A DNA stretch of 64,000 nt from Solimonas thermocellulolyticum (GTDB lineage: Bacteria; Pseudomonadota; Gammaproteobacteria; Nevskiales; Nevskiaceae). The notes under the pieces are model-generated. The model had not been told where the DNA came from. It ran no database searches and was given only the letters and a program-made list of their open reading frames with translations. The position numbers were made by a program, and so were the translations under genes. The DNA is taken from assembly GCF_040327995.1 (NCBI RefSeq), contig NZ_JBEPIJ010000014.1, positions 19,583 to 83,582 of the forward strand. Direction: 5' to 3'. Shown here one piece after another: positions 16,387-25,154 of the stretch; within the stretch, counting starts at the first letter, position 1, and every line of letters begins with the position of its first letter.

Positions 16387-16460
16387 GCGGGCGTAGTTTA
16401 ATGGTAGAACAGGAGCTTCCCAAGCTTCTAGCGTGGGTTCGATTCCCATCGCCCGCTCCA
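16387..16460 (+). tRNA. tRNA-Gly (CCC)
   Basis: A 74-nt cloverleaf: acceptor GCGGGCG pairing with CGCCCGC, D arm GTTTAATGGTAGAAC, anticodon loop TTCCCAA with anticodon CCC, T arm with GGTTCGATTCC, and encoded CCA. It closely resembles E. coli glyU. thiG follows after 53 bases on the same strand. Confidence 0.96.
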
Positions 16461-16513
16461 GACATCGCCGGCGCTGCGTGCCAGAGCATCGCGCGCAACG
16501 CCTCGGAGAACCC

Positions 16514-17293
16514 GTGAACGATACTCTCACGATCGCCGGCCGCGCCTTCGGGTCGCGGCTGCTCGTCGGCACCGGCAAGTACAAAGACCTCGACGAGACC
16601 CGCCGCGCGATCGAGGCCAGCGGCGCCGAGATCGTCACCGTGGCGGTTCGCCGCACCAACATCGGTCAGAACGCCGGCGAGCCGAACCTGCTCGACGTGA
16701 TCCCGCCGTCGAAGTACACGATCCTGCCGAACACCGCCGGCTGCTACACGGCCGAGGACGCGGTACGCACCTGCCGGCTCGCGCGCGAGCTGCTCGACGG
16801 GCATGACCTGGTCAAGCTCGAAGTGCTCGGCGATGCCAAGACGCTCTACCCGGACGTGCCGGCCACGCTCGAAGCGGCGAAGACCCTGGTCGCCGACGGC
16901 TTCAAGGTCATGGTCTACACCAGCGACGATCCGATCCTGTGCAAGCGTCTCGAAGAGATCGGTTGCGTCGCCGTGATGCCCTTGGCGGCGCCGATCGGTT
17001 CGGGCCTGGGCATCCAGAACAAGTACAACATCCTGACCATCGTCGAGAACGCCAAGGTACCGATCCTGGTCGACGCCGGCGTCGGCACCGCGTCGGACGC
17101 GGCAATCGCGATGGAGCTGGGCTGCGATGGCGTGCTGATGAATACCGCGATCGCCGAGGCCAAGGACCCAGTGCTGATGGCCAGCGCGATGAAGAAGGCG
17201 GTCGAGGCCGGGCGCGAGGCCTTTCGTGCCGGGCGCATGCCGCGCCGCCGCTACGCCAGCGCCTCGTCGCCGCTCGACGGCCTGCCGTATTGA
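16514..17293 (+). CDS. thiG: ThiG thiazole synthase
   Basis: A 259-residue TIM-barrel enzyme that makes the thiazole phosphate of thiamine from deoxyxylulose phosphate, dehydroglycine and ThiS-thiocarboxylate. The active-site Lys101 is in HDLVKLEVLGD; NTAGCYTA and VDAGVGTASDAAIAMELG are family segments. Start: GTG 16514 with GGAG 6 bases before it; the in-frame extension to 16433 overlaps the tRNA and is not used. The trmB start overlaps its stop. Confidence 0.97.
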   Translation: MNDTLTIAGRAFGSRLLVGTGKYKDLDETRRAIEASGAEIVTVAVRRTNIGQNAGEPNLLDVIPPSKYTILPNTAGCYTAEDAVRTCRLARELLDGHDLVKLEVLGDAKTLYPDVPATLEAAKTLVADGFKVMVYTSDDPILCKRLEEIGCVAVMPLAAPIGSGLGIQNKYNILTIVENAKVPILVDAGVGTASDAAIAMELGCDGVLMNTAIAEAKDPVLMASAMKKAVEAGREAFRAGRMPRRRYASASSPLDGLPY

Positions 17294-18036
17294 GCGACCG
17301 CGCCGTGGACGTGGATTCGGTGCCGGGCGCGCGCGAGGGTACGGGCGTGGACGCAGCGGTGCAGGGGCGCCGCCCGGTGCGCTCCTTCGTTCGCCGCCAG
17401 GGCCGGCTGACGGTGGCGCAGCGGCGTGCGCTCGACGAGCTGTGGCCGCTCTACGGGGTGACGCCCACCGGCGCGGCGCTCGATCTGCCGGCGCTGTTCG
17501 GGCGTCGCGCGCCGGTGGTGTTCGAGATCGGCTTCGGCATGGGCGATTATCTGATCGGCCGTGCCACGAGCGAGCCGCAGCACGACTTCTTCGGCGTCGA
17601 AGTCCACCGCCCCGGTGTCGGGCGCGTGCTGCATCGAGCCCACGCGGCCGGCTGCCGCAATCTGCGCGTGGCCTGCGTCGATGCGGTCGAGGTGTTGCGC
17701 GACTCCCTGGCGCCGGAGAGTCTGGACGAGATCGTGATCCAGTTCCCCGACCCCTGGCACAAGAAGCGGCATCACAAGCGCCGGCTGATCCAGCCGGCGT
17801 TCGCCTCGCTCGCGGCCTCGCGCTTGAAGCGTGGCGGCCTGTTGTCGCTCTCGACCGACTGGGCCGAGTACGCCGAGCACATGCGCGCGGTGCTTAACGC
17901 CGAGCCGGCCCTGCGTAACGAGGCGGCCGATGGCGGTTTCGTGCCGCGTCCACCGACACGGCTGCGCACCAAGTTCGAGCAGCGCGGCGAGCGTCTCGGC
18001 CACGCCGTCTTCGATCTGGCCTACCGGCGGCGCTGA
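17290..18036 (+). CDS. trmB: TrmB tRNA (guanine-N7)-methyltransferase
   Basis: A 248-residue SAM-dependent methyltransferase that makes m7G46 in tRNAs. Family landmarks are RSFVRRQGRLT near the N-terminus, FEIGFGMGDYL (SAM loop), FPDPWHKKRHHKRRLIQ (catalytic Asp and tRNA-binding basic patch) and a C-terminal TKFEQRGERLGH. The start is uncertain: TTG 17290 overlaps the thiG stop (TTGA), while GTG 17305 and GTG 17311 are alternatives. The E. coli enzyme has a similarly long N-terminal lead before RSFVRRQ, which favours the first. Confidence 0.95.
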   Translation: MSDRAVDVDSVPGAREGTGVDAAVQGRRPVRSFVRRQGRLTVAQRRALDELWPLYGVTPTGAALDLPALFGRRAPVVFEIGFGMGDYLIGRATSEPQHDFFGVEVHRPGVGRVLHRAHAAGCRNLRVACVDAVEVLRDSLAPESLDEIVIQFPDPWHKKRHHKRRLIQPAFASLAASRLKRGGLLSLSTDWAEYAEHMRAVLNAEPALRNEAADGGFVPRPPTRLRTKFEQRGERLGHAVFDLAYRRR

Positions 18037-18120
18037 GGCACGCCGCGCGGACATTCCGCCGCAACGCAGACTCCGCTACCCTCGATCATCCTGGGATGTC
18101 GTCCCGGTATCCATGACCCC

Positions 18121-19008
18121 ATGTCCGTCCTTCATCCCATCGTCGGAATCACCGGTTCGAGCGGCGCCGGCACCAGCACGGCGGTGAAGGCGTTCAGGCG
18201 CATCTTCGAGCAGTTGCAGGTGAAGGCAGCCTTCGTGGAGGGCGATGCCTTTCATGCCTACGACCGTGAACAGTTGCGCCGCACGCTGGAGCGGGCGCGT
18301 ATCCGCGGCGAGAACTTCTCGCTGTTCGGGCCCAGCGGCAACCTGCTCGAACGGCTGGAGCAGCTGTTGCGCGAGTACGGCGACAACGGTACCGGCACGA
18401 TCCGTCACTACCTGCACCTCGCCGCCGAAGCCGAGGCGGCCGGCCAGCCGGTCGGCACGTTCACGCCGTGGGAGCGACTGCCCGAGGGCACGGACCTGCT
18501 GTTCTACGAAGGGCTGCACGGCGGCTATGTCGGCGAGGACGTCAACATCGCGCGGCACATGGACCTGCTGATCGGGGTCGTGCCGGTGATCAATCTCGAA
18601 TGGATCCAGAAGATCCGCCGCGACACGTCCGAGCGCGGCTATCAGGCCGAGGAGGTGCGCCGCACGATCCTGCGGCGTATGCCCGATTACGTCGACCACA
18701 TCGTGCCGCAGTACTCGCGCACCGACGTCAACTTCCAGCGCGTGCCGCTGGTCGATACCAGCAATCCGCTCGAAGTGCGCGAGATTCCGCGCCCCGAGGA
18801 GAGTCTGGTCGTGATCCACTTCAACGAGCGCTCGCGCGTGCGCGCGGATTTCGATCTTTTGCTGTCGGAGCTGCCCGGCGCGTTCCAGTCGAACGCGCAG
18901 ACGGTGGTCGTACCCGGTCTGCAGCAGGAGCGCGCGCTGGAGCTCATCGTCAAGCCGGCGATCGCCGAGCTGCTCGCGCGCCGCGACGCTGCGCGCTCGG
19001 CCGCCTGA
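18121..19008 (+). CDS. prkB: Phosphoribulokinase-like kinase PrkB
   Basis: A 295-residue P-loop kinase of the phosphoribulokinase/uridine-kinase family. Walker A is GSSGAGTS (11-18), followed by FVEGDAFHAYDR, the TFTPWERLPEGTDLLFYEGLHGG segment and a basic LEWIQKIRRD. This is the PrkB form found in many heterotrophic proteobacteria. No RuBisCO gene is visible, so carbon fixation is not implied. Its cellular substrate is not firmly established. No clear ribosome site is visible before ATG 18121. Confidence 0.88.
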   Translation: MSVLHPIVGITGSSGAGTSTAVKAFRRIFEQLQVKAAFVEGDAFHAYDREQLRRTLERARIRGENFSLFGPSGNLLERLEQLLREYGDNGTGTIRHYLHLAAEAEAAGQPVGTFTPWERLPEGTDLLFYEGLHGGYVGEDVNIARHMDLLIGVVPVINLEWIQKIRRDTSERGYQAEEVRRTILRRMPDYVDHIVPQYSRTDVNFQRVPLVDTSNPLEVREIPRPEESLVVIHFNERSRVRADFDLLLSELPGAFQSNAQTVVVPGLQQERALELIVKPAIAELLARRDAARSAA

Positions 19009-19322
19009 GCCCGGTCGCGGCGACGGACGCTCGGCACCGGCGGGCCCAAGCTTGGGGGGCGTCGCGCCGAGACCGTCGGACGGGATACTGCGCAAAATCG
19101 AGCGGATCCATGCGCATCACACCCATCCCGCCCCATCCCGTCCCTGATCGCCGCCGAGTGGAGACAATTTGTCCGCATCCTCAGTGGTTTGCCGACGAAC
19201 GGTCGGCGCGCGGCTTGATGCCCAGGGCCGAAGGGGCGTAGAACTTCGGTGCGCCGCGCGAGCAAATCCCCCGTCGGCCGCGGCACGGCCGGCCTCGACA
19301 GGTGGCGCGGGAGGTCAGTGAG
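19009..19322. other. Intergenic region without a recognisable gene
   Basis: 314 bp between prkB and the small acidic protein gene. I see no convincing ORF or RNA gene. It holds a small palindrome GACAATTTGTC (19163-19173) in a slightly AT-richer patch, and CCCAAGCTTGGG just after prkB without a T-run. The GGGAGG ribosome site of the next gene is at its right end. Confidence 0.6.
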
Positions 19323-19628
19323 ATGGCGGAATGGCTCAGCGATCTGGCCGTCGGGCAGTGGTTCAAGGCCGACGGCGAGCCTTTCGAGATCGTCGGCGTC
19401 GATCCCAAGGCCGAGATTGTGCTGGTGCAGCATTACGACGGCACGCTCGAAGAGTTCGATTTCGACACCTGGATCGAGCTCGCCGCGCAGGCCTGCGCGC
19501 CGCCCGAGGACTACAGCGGCGCACTCGACATCGAGCGCGAGGATTACGGTTTCGAGCGCGACGATGGCGTGCCGCAGCCGGGCCGTTGGGACAATCCGTT
19601 GGATCGGATCGACCTCAACCGGCTGTAG
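19323..19628 (+). CDS. Small acidic conserved protein (DUF6763-like)
   Basis: A 101-residue acidic protein: VGQWFKADGEPFEIVGVDPKAE, then QHYDGTLEEFDFDTWIEL and PPEDYSGALDIEREDYG. This pattern, with a W-Y/F start, a strand reading xxIVxVDP and an E/D-rich DFDTW core, recalls gammaproteobacterial small proteins I know as DUF6763; the assignment is from memory and moderately sure. Start: ATG 19323 with GGGAGG about 8 bases upstream. Function unknown. A GNAT-like gene follows after 13 bases, so the two are likely co-transcribed. Confidence 0.65.
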   Translation: MAEWLSDLAVGQWFKADGEPFEIVGVDPKAEIVLVQHYDGTLEEFDFDTWIELAAQACAPPEDYSGALDIEREDYGFERDDGVPQPGRWDNPLDRIDLNRL

Positions 19629-19641
19629 GCCAGGATCGCCC

Positions 19642-20283
19642 ATGCTCAGCGCCTTTCGCACGCCGCGGCTGCCGGCCGCATTCAAGTACACGCTCGACGA
19701 TGGTCTGCCGATCTTCGTGCGTCCGATCCGCAATGAGGACGCGCCGCGTCTACGCGAGGGTTTCCGCCGCATGACCCGGCTCGCGCGCCGGCGCCGGCTG
19801 CCGGGCATCGACGACGACGCGGCCGAGCTGTCCGACGAGCTGCTGCAGCGGCTGCTCGGCGCCGACGGCCGCAACCACGTCGCCTGGGGCGCGATGAACC
19901 TCGAAAAGCCGGAGGAGCCCGGCATCGGCGTGGCGCGCTACATCCGCATCAACGGCGAGCCGGACGCCGCCGACGTCGCCATCGTCATCACCGACGAGTA
20001 CCAGGGGCGCGGCGCCGGTTTCGTGCTGCAGGCCTGCTTGCACCTGTGCGCGCATGCCAACGGCATTCGCACCTTCTATTACGACGTGGCGAGCGACAAC
20101 GAGCGCATCATCCGCCACCTGAAACTGCTCGGTGCGCGTCACGCCGGCCGTGCCGACAACATCGACCGGCTCCGGCTGCCGGTCTATCACCGAGCCTGGG
20201 ACGTGCCCGACGACAATCACATCGCGCGGCGTTTCGCCGAGGTGTTCAAGCGTCTGCAGCGCGTGGAGGCAGTCGCCGCGTGA
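19642..20283 (+). CDS. GNAT-family N-acetyltransferase
   Basis: A 213-residue protein whose N-terminal DGLPIFVRPIRNEDAPRLREGFRRM and central GVARYIRI, VAIVITDEYQGRGAGFVLQ (acetyl-CoA-binding loop QGRGAG) and late VASDNERIIRHLKLLGA define a GNAT fold. It resembles the GNAT modules of protein acetyltransferases but stands alone. Substrate unknown. The 3' end overlaps the convergent ampG gene by 38 bp. Confidence 0.85.
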   Translation: MLSAFRTPRLPAAFKYTLDDGLPIFVRPIRNEDAPRLREGFRRMTRLARRRRLPGIDDDAAELSDELLQRLLGADGRNHVAWGAMNLEKPEEPGIGVARYIRINGEPDAADVAIVITDEYQGRGAGFVLQACLHLCAHANGIRTFYYDVASDNERIIRHLKLLGARHAGRADNIDRLRLPVYHRAWDVPDDNHIARRFAEVFKRLQRVEAVAA

Positions 20284-21610
20284 GCCAGACCAGCAGCAAC
20301 AGCGACGGAATGCCCAGCGCCGAGGTGTAGAGGAAGAACACGACGTAGCCGGCGCTGTCGACGACCCAGCCGGATGCGCCCATCAGCAGCTTGCCCGGCA
20401 GCGAGAACAGCGACGAGAACAGCGCGTACTGTGTCGCCGTGTACGCGGTGTTGGTGAGTCCGGACAGATAGGCGATGAATGCGGTGCCGGCGAAGTTGTA
20501 GGCAAAGTTGTCGGCACTGACCACGAGGCCCAGGCCGAGCAGGCTCGGCTCGTCGGTGAAAGCCAGTGTCGCGAACGCGAGATTCGACAGGATCACGAGC
20601 ACGCCGCCGACGATCAGCGCGCGCACGACGCCGAGCCTGGCCACGCCGAAACCGCCGACGATCACGCCGATGATCGACGCGAACACGCCGTAACCCTTGG
20701 CGACGATGGCAATCTGTTGCAGCGTGTAGCCGACGTCTAGATAGAACGGATTGGCCATCACGCCCATCGTGTAGTCGGTCAGGCGGAAGGTGCCGACGAA
20801 GGCGAGGATGAGCAGTGCCGTCGTCGTGCCGTTGCGGGCGAAGAAATCGACCAACGGACAGACCACGGCGCCAATGAGCCAGCCGCCGGCGCTGCGCAGC
20901 GGCCGCGGCCAGTGTGCACGGGCTTCGAGAAAGTCGATCACGCGCTGCTCGCGTAGCGCGGTGTCGCGGCTGACTTCGACCTTGGGCTCCGGTACCAGCA
21001 GCGTCGTGACGATGCCGATGCCGACCAGCGCCGCCATCACCGTGTATGAGGTCCGCCAGCCGTGTTCGCCGGCGAGCCAGAGTGCACCCGCGGTCGCCGC
21101 GAGCAGGGCGATGCGATAGCCGAGCTGATAGGCCGCGGCCATGGTGCCCTGCATCGACAGCGGTGCCGATTCGATGCGCCAGGCGTCGATGGCGATATCC
21201 TGCGTCGCGCTGGCAAACGCCACGCAGACCGCGAGCAAGGCCAGCGCCGCGAGCCGCGTCGCCGGATCGCCGTGCGCCATCGCCGACAGGCCCGTGACCA
21301 GCGCGAGCTGCGCGCTCAGCATCCAGCTGCGGCGGCGGCCGAGCCAGCGCGTCAAAAGCGGAATCGGCGCGCGATCGACGATCGGCGCCCACAGCAGCTT
21401 AAACGAGTAGGCCAGGCCCACCCATGACAAAAGACCGATCGTCGTGCGGTCGATGCCGGCCTCGCGCAGCCAGGCCGACAGCGTGCTGAACACGAGCAGG
21501 AACGGCAGGCCGGCGGAAAAACCGAGAAACAGCATCGCCAGCGGCTTGGGCTGCGCGTACAGCCGCAGCGAGGCGAGCCAGCCGCGCGCGGCCGCCGCCT
21601 CAGTCGGCAT
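20246..21610 (-). CDS. ampG: AmpG-like muropeptide permease (MFS)
   Basis: A 454-residue 12-helix major facilitator transporter, with YAQPKPLAMLFLGFSAGLPFLLVFSTLSAWLREAGI at the start, GLLSWVGLAYSFKLLWAPIVDR and TQDIAIDAWRIE; these are AmpG hallmarks. AmpG imports anhydro-muropeptides for cell-wall recycling and feeds beta-lactamase induction in some species. The start overlaps the xthA 3' end by 11 bp, same strand, so the two genes are probably one transcript. Confidence 0.92.
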   Translation of the reverse strand: MPTEAAAARGWLASLRLYAQPKPLAMLFLGFSAGLPFLLVFSTLSAWLREAGIDRTTIGLLSWVGLAYSFKLLWAPIVDRAPIPLLTRWLGRRRSWMLSAQLALVTGLSAMAHGDPATRLAALALLAVCVAFASATQDIAIDAWRIESAPLSMQGTMAAAYQLGYRIALLAATAGALWLAGEHGWRTSYTVMAALVGIGIVTTLLVPEPKVEVSRDTALREQRVIDFLEARAHWPRPLRSAGGWLIGAVVCPLVDFFARNGTTTALLILAFVGTFRLTDYTMGVMANPFYLDVGYTLQQIAIVAKGYGVFASIIGVIVGGFGVARLGVVRALIVGGVLVILSNLAFATLAFTDEPSLLGLGLVVSADNFAYNFAGTAFIAYLSGLTNTAYTATQYALFSSLFSLPGKLLMGASGWVVDSAGYVVFFLYTSALGIPSLLLLVWLTRRLPPRAADA

Positions 21611-22379
21611 AGTCGATCGTCAGCGGTGCGTGATCGGAAAAGCGCTCGGCCTTGTAGACCGTAGCGGCCCTCGGCTTCATGCCCGGCGTGATCATCTGAT
21701 AGTCGATGCGCCAACCGACGTTGTTGGCCCAGGCCTGGCCGCGGTTCGACCACCAGGTGTAGGCCTCGCCCTCGGCGTCCGGGTAGAGGTGCCGGTAGGC
21801 GTCGATCCAGCCGCCGGCCGGCGCCGGACCGAGCACGACATCGAGCCAGGCGCGCTCGTGCGGCAGAAAGCCGGAGTTCTTCTGGTTGGAGCGCCAGTTC
21901 TTCAGGTCGATGTTGCGATGGGCGATGTTCCAGTCGCCGCAGACCACGTATTCGCGGCCGCTGGCGCGCCACTCGCGCAGCTTGGGCAGGAAGAACGCAA
22001 GGAAGCGGTCCTTGCTGGCCTGGCGCTCCGGTCCGGCCGACCCGGACGGCACGTACAGCGAGACCACCGACAGCGTGCCGAAGCGGAATTCGAGATAGCG
22101 CCCCTCGGCGTCGAACTCGTCGTTGCCGAGCGTGTCGAGCACCGCGTCCGGCTTGCGCCGCGCGTAGATCGCCACGCCGGCGTAGCCTTTTTTTTGCGCA
22201 TCGCGCATCTGTACGTGCCAGCCGTCGGGGAAGAACGGCGCGTCCTCACCCAGATCGCCGCGCTGGGCCTTGGTTTCCTGCAGGCACAGCACGTCGGCGT
22301 TCTGCTGCGCTAGCCAGTCGAACAGGCCCTTGCGCGCAGCCGAGCGGATGCCGTTGCAGTTGAGCGAGATGATGCGCAT
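21600..22379 (-). CDS. xthA: Exodeoxyribonuclease III
   Basis: A 259-residue exonuclease III / AP endonuclease of the EEP superfamily. Landmarks are MRIISLNCNGIRSA, LQETK with the metal-binding Glu35, GDWNIAHRNIDLKNW (Asp and Asn of the active site), WWSNRGQAW and the catalytic SDHAPLTID. The in-frame extension to 22448 lacks homology, so ATG 22379 is chosen. Divergent from pyrE (74 bp apart), an arrangement seen in many gammaproteobacteria. Confidence 0.96.
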   Translation of the reverse strand: MRIISLNCNGIRSAARKGLFDWLAQQNADVLCLQETKAQRGDLGEDAPFFPDGWHVQMRDAQKKGYAGVAIYARRKPDAVLDTLGNDEFDAEGRYLEFRFGTLSVVSLYVPSGSAGPERQASKDRFLAFFLPKLREWRASGREYVVCGDWNIAHRNIDLKNWRSNQKNSGFLPHERAWLDVVLGPAPAGGWIDAYRHLYPDAEGEAYTWWSNRGQAWANNVGWRIDYQMITPGMKPRAATVYKAERFSDHAPLTIDYAD

Positions 22380-22453
22380 GCGGATGGGAGCGGCAGGCAA
22401 GTGGGCGCGATTGCGGCGACAATTCTGCCCGAATCCCACCGGGCACATGCCGC

Positions 22454-23107
22454 ATGCAGTCCTACCAGTCCGCCTTCCTCGAACTGGCGCTCGCCCATCA
22501 GGTGCTCACCTTCGGCGAGTTCACGCTCAAGTCCGGACGCGTGAGTCCGTACTTCTTCAATCTCGGCCGCATCTCAAGCGGCGCCGCGATGCGCCGGCTC
22601 GGCGAGGCCTACGCGCAGGCGCTGAATGCATCGGGCGTGGCCTACGACATGCTGTTCGGCCCGGCGTACAAGGGCATCCCGCTGGTCACCGCGGTGGCCG
22701 CTGCGCTGGCTGACCCGGCCATCGGCGCTCGCGACGTGCCGTTCGCGTACAACCGCAAGGAGGCCAAGGACCACGGCGAGGGCGGCAGTCTGGTCGGTGC
22801 GCCGCCCAAAGGGCGTGTCGTCATCGTCGACGACGTGCTCACCGCCGGCACCGCGCTGCGCGAGGCCGTGGCGCTGCTGCGCGCCGCCGGCGCCGAACCG
22901 GTCGCCGCGGTCATTGCCCTCGATCGGCAGGAGAAAGGGTCGAGCGGGCGCTCGGCGGTACAGGAGATGGAGCACGACACCGGGATCCGCGTGATTCCAC
23001 TGGTCACGGTCGACGCCATGCTCGAATACCTCGCCGGCGGCGCGGTGCCGGCGGCCACGGTCGAAGCCGTGCGCGCATATCAGGCGCGGTACGGCGTTTG
23101 GGCATAA
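22454..23107 (+). CDS. pyrE: Orotate phosphoribosyltransferase
   Basis: A 217-residue enzyme converting orotate and PRPP to OMP in pyrimidine synthesis. It has FTLKSGRVSPYFFNLG at the N-terminus, FGPAYKGIPL, AYNRKEAKDHGEGG (flexible loop) and the PRPP-binding VVIVDDVLTAGTALREA. The length and order are standard. Confidence 0.97.
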   Translation: MQSYQSAFLELALAHQVLTFGEFTLKSGRVSPYFFNLGRISSGAAMRRLGEAYAQALNASGVAYDMLFGPAYKGIPLVTAVAAALADPAIGARDVPFAYNRKEAKDHGEGGSLVGAPPKGRVVIVDDVLTAGTALREAVALLRAAGAEPVAAVIALDRQEKGSSGRSAVQEMEHDTGIRVIPLVTVDAMLEYLAGGAVPAATVEAVRAYQARYGVWA

Positions 23108-23135
23108 TGCGGGTCTACGCTGCGGAGCGTCCGCG

Positions 23136-23819
23136 ATGTTCCGAAAGTCCTTACGACGGCTGGGGCTGGCGGTGCTGATCGGCGGTATGCCGATGCTTTC
23201 GGCACAGGCTGCGGGCAGCATCGTCTGCTGGACGGACGAAAACGGCCGCCGCGCCTGCGGCGATCGCGTGCCGCCGCAGTATGCGAGCCAGGAACGCAAG
23301 GTCTATGACGCCTCGGGTCGGCTGATCGAGACCCTGCCAAGGCAGAAAACGCCCGAGGAGATCGAGGCCGAGCAGCGCCGCGCAGCCATGCTCGAAGAGC
23401 GGCGGCGTCGTGCCGAGGAGCAGGCGGCGTACGACCGCTACCTGCTGACCACGTTCACTGATCTTGAGGAGCTGCAGCGCAGCCGCAGAGCTCAGCTCGA
23501 GCAGCTCGACAGCCGGCTCGAGCGCGCGCGCGTAACACTGCGCGAGAACCGCCGCGGCGTCGAGCAGCTCAAGGCCCAGATCGCCGACTTCGAGGCGGCC
23601 GGGCGCAAGGTGCCGGTAAGGCTGACCAACGAGCTGGCAACCTTCGAGAAGGCCGTGATCGACAGCGCTGCCGCGGTCGAGAGCCTGCGCGCCGAGCGCG
23701 AGGCGGCGCAGCAAAAGTTCGAGCAGGACGTCGAGCGTTACCGCATCCTCAAAGGACTGGAGACGCCGGCGGCAGACGCATCCGGCGAATCCGCGGATAC
23801 GGGCAGCACGCCCGAATAA
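23136..23819 (+). CDS. Exported DUF4124-domain coiled-coil protein
   Basis: A 227-residue protein. Signal peptide 1-25 (ends SAQAAG), then a short DUF4124 domain (IVCWTDENGRRACGDRVPPQY) and a long charged coiled coil from about residue 65 to 210, and a polar tail. DUF4124 proteins are common periplasmic proteins of gammaproteobacteria with no firm function. Converges with argB, 10 bp between stops. Confidence 0.85.
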   Translation: MFRKSLRRLGLAVLIGGMPMLSAQAAGSIVCWTDENGRRACGDRVPPQYASQERKVYDASGRLIETLPRQKTPEEIEAEQRRAAMLEERRRRAEEQAAYDRYLLTTFTDLEELQRSRRAQLEQLDSRLERARVTLRENRRGVEQLKAQIADFEAAGRKVPVRLTNELATFEKAVIDSAAAVESLRAEREAAQQKFEQDVERYRILKGLETPAADASGESADTGSTPE

Positions 23820-23829
23820 AGGGCGCTTC

Positions 23830-24693
23830 TCAGCCGCGGATCAGCGTGCCGATACCCTCGTCGGTGAACAGCTCCAGCAGCACCGAGTGGGTGATGCGGC
23901 CGTCGATGATGTGCGCGGACTTCACGCCGCTGTTCACTGCATCGAGCGCGCAGCGGATCTTCGGCAGCATGCCGCCGTGAATCGTGCCGTCATCGATCAG
24001 TGACTCGACCTGCTGCACCGACAGCCCGGTCAGCACCTTGCCTTGCTTGTCGAGCACGCCCTGGGTGTTGGTCAGCAGCATCAGCTTCTCGGCCTGCAGC
24101 ACCGCGGCGAGCTTGCCGGCGGCGACGTCGGCGTTGATGTTGAAAGCCTCGCCGTGTTCGCCGACGCCGACCGGTGCGATCACCGGAATGAAGCCGCCGG
24201 CTTCGAGGTGATTGACCACGCGTGGATCGATGCTCTGGATCTCCCCCACCTGGCCGATGTCCTGACCCTTGATCAACAGCTTGCGCGCACGGATCAGGCC
24301 GCCGTCCTTGCCGGTGAGGCCGACGGCACGCCCGCCCTGCTGGTTGAGCGCGCTGACCACGGCCTTGTTGACGAGGCCGCCGAGCATCATCTCGACGACG
24401 TCCATCGTCTCTTCGTCGGTCACGCGCATGCCCTCGATGAACTCGGACTTCTTGCCGAGCCGTTCGAGATGCGAGCCGATCTGCGGGCCGCCGCCGTGGA
24501 CGACCACCGGATTGATGCCGACCAGCTTCATCAGCACGATGTCGCGGGCGAACGACGCGATCATGTCGTCGTCCTTCATCGCGTTGCCGCCGTACTTGAT
24601 CACCATGGTCTTGCCGGCGAATCGGCGGATGTACGGCAACGCCTCGGTGAGGACGCGGGCGATGGTCTGCGCGGATGCAAGGTCGATGGTCAT
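23830..24693 (-). CDS. argB: Acetylglutamate kinase
   Basis: A 287-residue amino-acid kinase for the second step of arginine synthesis. MVIKYGGNAMKDDDM (phosphate-binding Lys), NPVVVHGGGPQIG, GLTGKDGGLIRARK and the FNINADVAAGKLA segment are diagnostic. The N-terminal helix (TIARVLTEALPYIRRFAGK) is the type found in arginine-sensitive hexameric enzymes, suggesting feedback control. ATG 24693 is chosen because the upstream frame is dut in a different register. It follows dut by 2 bases. Confidence 0.97.
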   Translation of the reverse strand: MTIDLASAQTIARVLTEALPYIRRFAGKTMVIKYGGNAMKDDDMIASFARDIVLMKLVGINPVVVHGGGPQIGSHLERLGKKSEFIEGMRVTDEETMDVVEMMLGGLVNKAVVSALNQQGGRAVGLTGKDGGLIRARKLLIKGQDIGQVGEIQSIDPRVVNHLEAGGFIPVIAPVGVGEHGEAFNINADVAAGKLAAVLQAEKLMLLTNTQGVLDKQGKVLTGLSVQQVESLIDDGTIHGGMLPKIRCALDAVNSGVKSAHIIDGRITHSVLLELFTDEGIGTLIRG

Positions 24694-24695
24694 GG

Positions 24696-25154
24696 TCAAT
24701 GCGTGCCCGTGCTGCCGAAGCCGCCGGCGCCGCGGGCGCTGGCGTCGAAGGTCTGGACGATCTCGAACGCAGCCTGCACCACCGGCACCAGCACGAGCTG
24801 GGCGATGCGCTCGCCGGGCTCGATCGTGAACGCCGCCTGGCCACGATTCCAGCAAGAGATCATGAGCTCGCCCTGGTAGTCGGAGTCGATCAAGCCGACG
24901 AGATTGCCGAGCACGATGCCGTGCTTATGGCCCAGGCCCGAGCGCGGCAGGATCATCGCGGCCAGATTTGGATCGCCGATGTGGATTGCAAGACCAGTCT
25001 TGATCAGCGCGCTGGCGCCCGGTGCCAGCGTCAGCGGCGCGTCGAGCACCGCGCGCAGGTCGAGGCCGGCGGCGCCGTCGGTGGCATAGGCCGGCAGCGG
25101 CAGGTCACGGCCGATGCGCGGGTCGAGAATCTTCAGCTGGACGTTCTTCTTCAC
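24696..25154 (-). CDS. dut: dUTP diphosphatase
   Basis: A 152-residue trimeric dUTPase that removes dUTP and supplies dUMP. Motifs in order are YATDGAAGLDLRA, PRSGLGHKHGI, GNLVGLIDSDYQGELM, RIAQLVLVPV and the C-terminal GAGGFGSTG lid. GTG start 25154 lies in the coaBC stop (GTGA). Confidence 0.97.
   Translation of the reverse strand: MKKNVQLKILDPRIGRDLPLPAYATDGAAGLDLRAVLDAPLTLAPGASALIKTGLAIHIGDPNLAAMILPRSGLGHKHGIVLGNLVGLIDSDYQGELMISCWNRGQAAFTIEPGERIAQLVLVPVVQAAFEIVQTFDASARGAGGFGSTGTH

Noticed and set aside
18121..19008. Evidence for autotrophic carbon fixation from the phosphoribulokinase-like gene
   Set aside because: The protein is the PrkB type found in many heterotrophs, and no RuBisCO or Calvin-cycle genes are nearby.
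19155..19180. Palindrome GACAATTTGTC as a promoter or operator
   Set aside because: Arms are only 5 bp and no -35/-10 pair is clearly attached; left as a note in the intergenic entry.
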